Shown: piece after piece, positions 63,181-64,000 of the stretch
How the letters are laid out: every line of letters begins with the position of its first letter
How positions within the stretch are numbered: the stretch's first letter is position 1
Source of the DNA: Hemerocallis citrina
Lineage: Eukaryota > Streptophyta > Magnoliopsida > Asparagales > Asphodelaceae
DNA length: 64,000 nucleotides
NCBI GenBank assembly: GCA_017893485.1
Contig: CM030364.1
Span: forward strand, 252,190,731 to 252,254,730
Direction of reading: 5' to 3'
Program-made: the position numbers and the translations under genes
The notes under the pieces: model-generated
Told to the model about the DNA's origin: nothing
The model's input: only the letters and a program-made list of their open reading frames with translations
Database searches by the model: none

Positions 63181-63879
63181 CTAGTTTATATATATTTCAC
63201 TTCACAAATCTCAATTTGTGGACCTATGTGACAATTTATGAATTAAATTTTGTTAAGACCAAAACTTATTCTCCAACAAACTCAAACAAATCATTATTTT
63301 ATTCTTTTATTTTAACCTTAGAATTCAAAAAGTCAGCGAAGAAAGATTCAATTTAATAATAAAAATTTATTTGTGGAGAACTCCACAAAGTTGTAGGTAC
63401 GAAGAGTGATCTACTAAATTTCTAATTTGAAGAGTGAGTTTGTAGACTCTATTGGAGATGACTTTTAAGTGTTTTTAGTGTGTGGCTACATAAATTAGGG
63501 CCCAATTTATTTTTAAAGGAGTTGTTGGAGATGCTCTTATGTCTTTTAATTCAAAAGAAACAACCATTCATGTAAGGTATGGTCAAAGGATTTTGACAAA
63601 CTCCTTGAATAGTGGTGGTTACCAATTGGATAATTGTTTCCAATTCTCCATCGTTAAAACCTATTGTTTATTTTATATTTTTCTCTCACAAATATTCAAC
63701 AATCTCCCTTAAAAATATAAAATAAGAAATTTTTAACACAAAAAACAAAACGGAGAAAAACATAATAAAAGACAAATGCTTAAACAAAATTGTACATACA
63801 TTCAAGTGGACTAACATTCCATATAATGCTAAACTCAGAGACTCGGAGAAAAAATTCAAGTGCAAAATGTGAAAAATAC
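63181..63879. other. AT-rich intergenic sequence
   Basis: No gene or repeat recognised. Confidence 0.5.
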
Positions 63880-63977
63880 GAGGCTGCAGTTGGGTACTGC
63901 GACCTCGATATACCATAGGCCACAGTACCGAACTGCGGCCTCTTCAATTTCGAGGCCTCAGTTCACAACTGAGGCCT
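63880..63977. repeat. Array of three hairpins with a shared stem
   Basis: 63880-63906, 63917-63941 and 63953-63977 each form AGGCCnCAGT-loop-ACTGnGGCCT type hairpins at 36-37-bp spacing. The third is a perfect 11-bp stem with a CAC loop; the others have one or two mismatches. It may continue beyond the window. Confidence 0.75.
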
Positions 63978-64000
63978 AAGTACGTATCATAACTAATAGG

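Overview
This window is repeat-filled nuclear DNA from a seed plant. I found no intact host gene. The plant origin is supported by four Ty3/gypsy LTR retrotransposons of plant lineages (Tekay-like and Reina-like chromoviruses with C-terminal chromodomains, and two Tat-lineage elements with a second RNase H), by a fragment of chloroplast petB inside an organelle-like insertion, and by a captured piece of a plant LRR receptor kinase gene. I cannot name the species. All breakpoints were placed by eye and may be off by a few bases.

Layout. (A) 1-12960: a decayed Tekay-like element on the minus strand. Its 3' LTR runs off the left edge and is split by about 3.8 kb of organelle-like DNA (1872-5685); its 5' LTR is truncated near 12960. 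12961-20433: AT-rich intergenic DNA holding a PIF/Harbinger-like element with a captured LRR gene fragment (13779-15233, TSD TAA), a 128-bp LINE stub (16100-16227, 14-bp TSD) and a ~2 kb poly(A) retroposon (16817-18777). (B) 20434-39182: an ~18.7 kb Tat-lineage element, gag-pol on minus, LTRs of 537 and 583 bp, TSD aagaa/aagag. Its left half holds satellite arrays, a nested 3.5 kb solo LTR and a multi-exon gene on the opposite strand. (C) 39790-45272: a young Reina-like chromovirus on minus, LTRs 430 bp, TSD GTATA. (D) 45977-59872: a second, truncated Tat-lineage element with the same architecture as B and its own nested solo LTR (53222-56554, TSD TTCTT). 59873-63144: a complete Tekay-type LTR in inverted orientation relative to A, without matching TSDs. 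63145-64000: intergenic, ending in a three-hairpin array.

How the parts fit. The two Tat elements look ambisense. Gag-pol runs leftward from the right LTR. A separate TATA box on the other strand drives a convergent four-exon gene with an acidic N-terminus, a basic patch, a Transposase_28 (PF04195)-like domain and a coiled-coil tail. The last three intron positions can be compared between B and D: two are retained in both and one donor is lost in D. Downstream of this gene both elements carry a pair of hairpin modules whose pairing survives sequence change and whose wobble pairs favour plus-strand RNA. Next comes a satellite array whose ~55-bp unit is organised into ~222-230-bp tetramers, lying exactly between the convergent transcription units. 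Antisense ORFs and 3' satellites are known in the Tat/Ogre lineage; the hairpin modules and the tetramer placement are what I would look at first.

Other notable signals: tandem tRNA-like (A box/B box) units with identical 156-bp spacing in two diverged solo LTRs; a GTCGAC-centred motif cluster shared by two unrelated LTR families; a gag start codon lying inside the LTR of element C and reading through the primer binding site; and pol genes broken almost entirely by C-to-T type changes, including loss of catalytic Asp in both protease and reverse transcriptase of element A.
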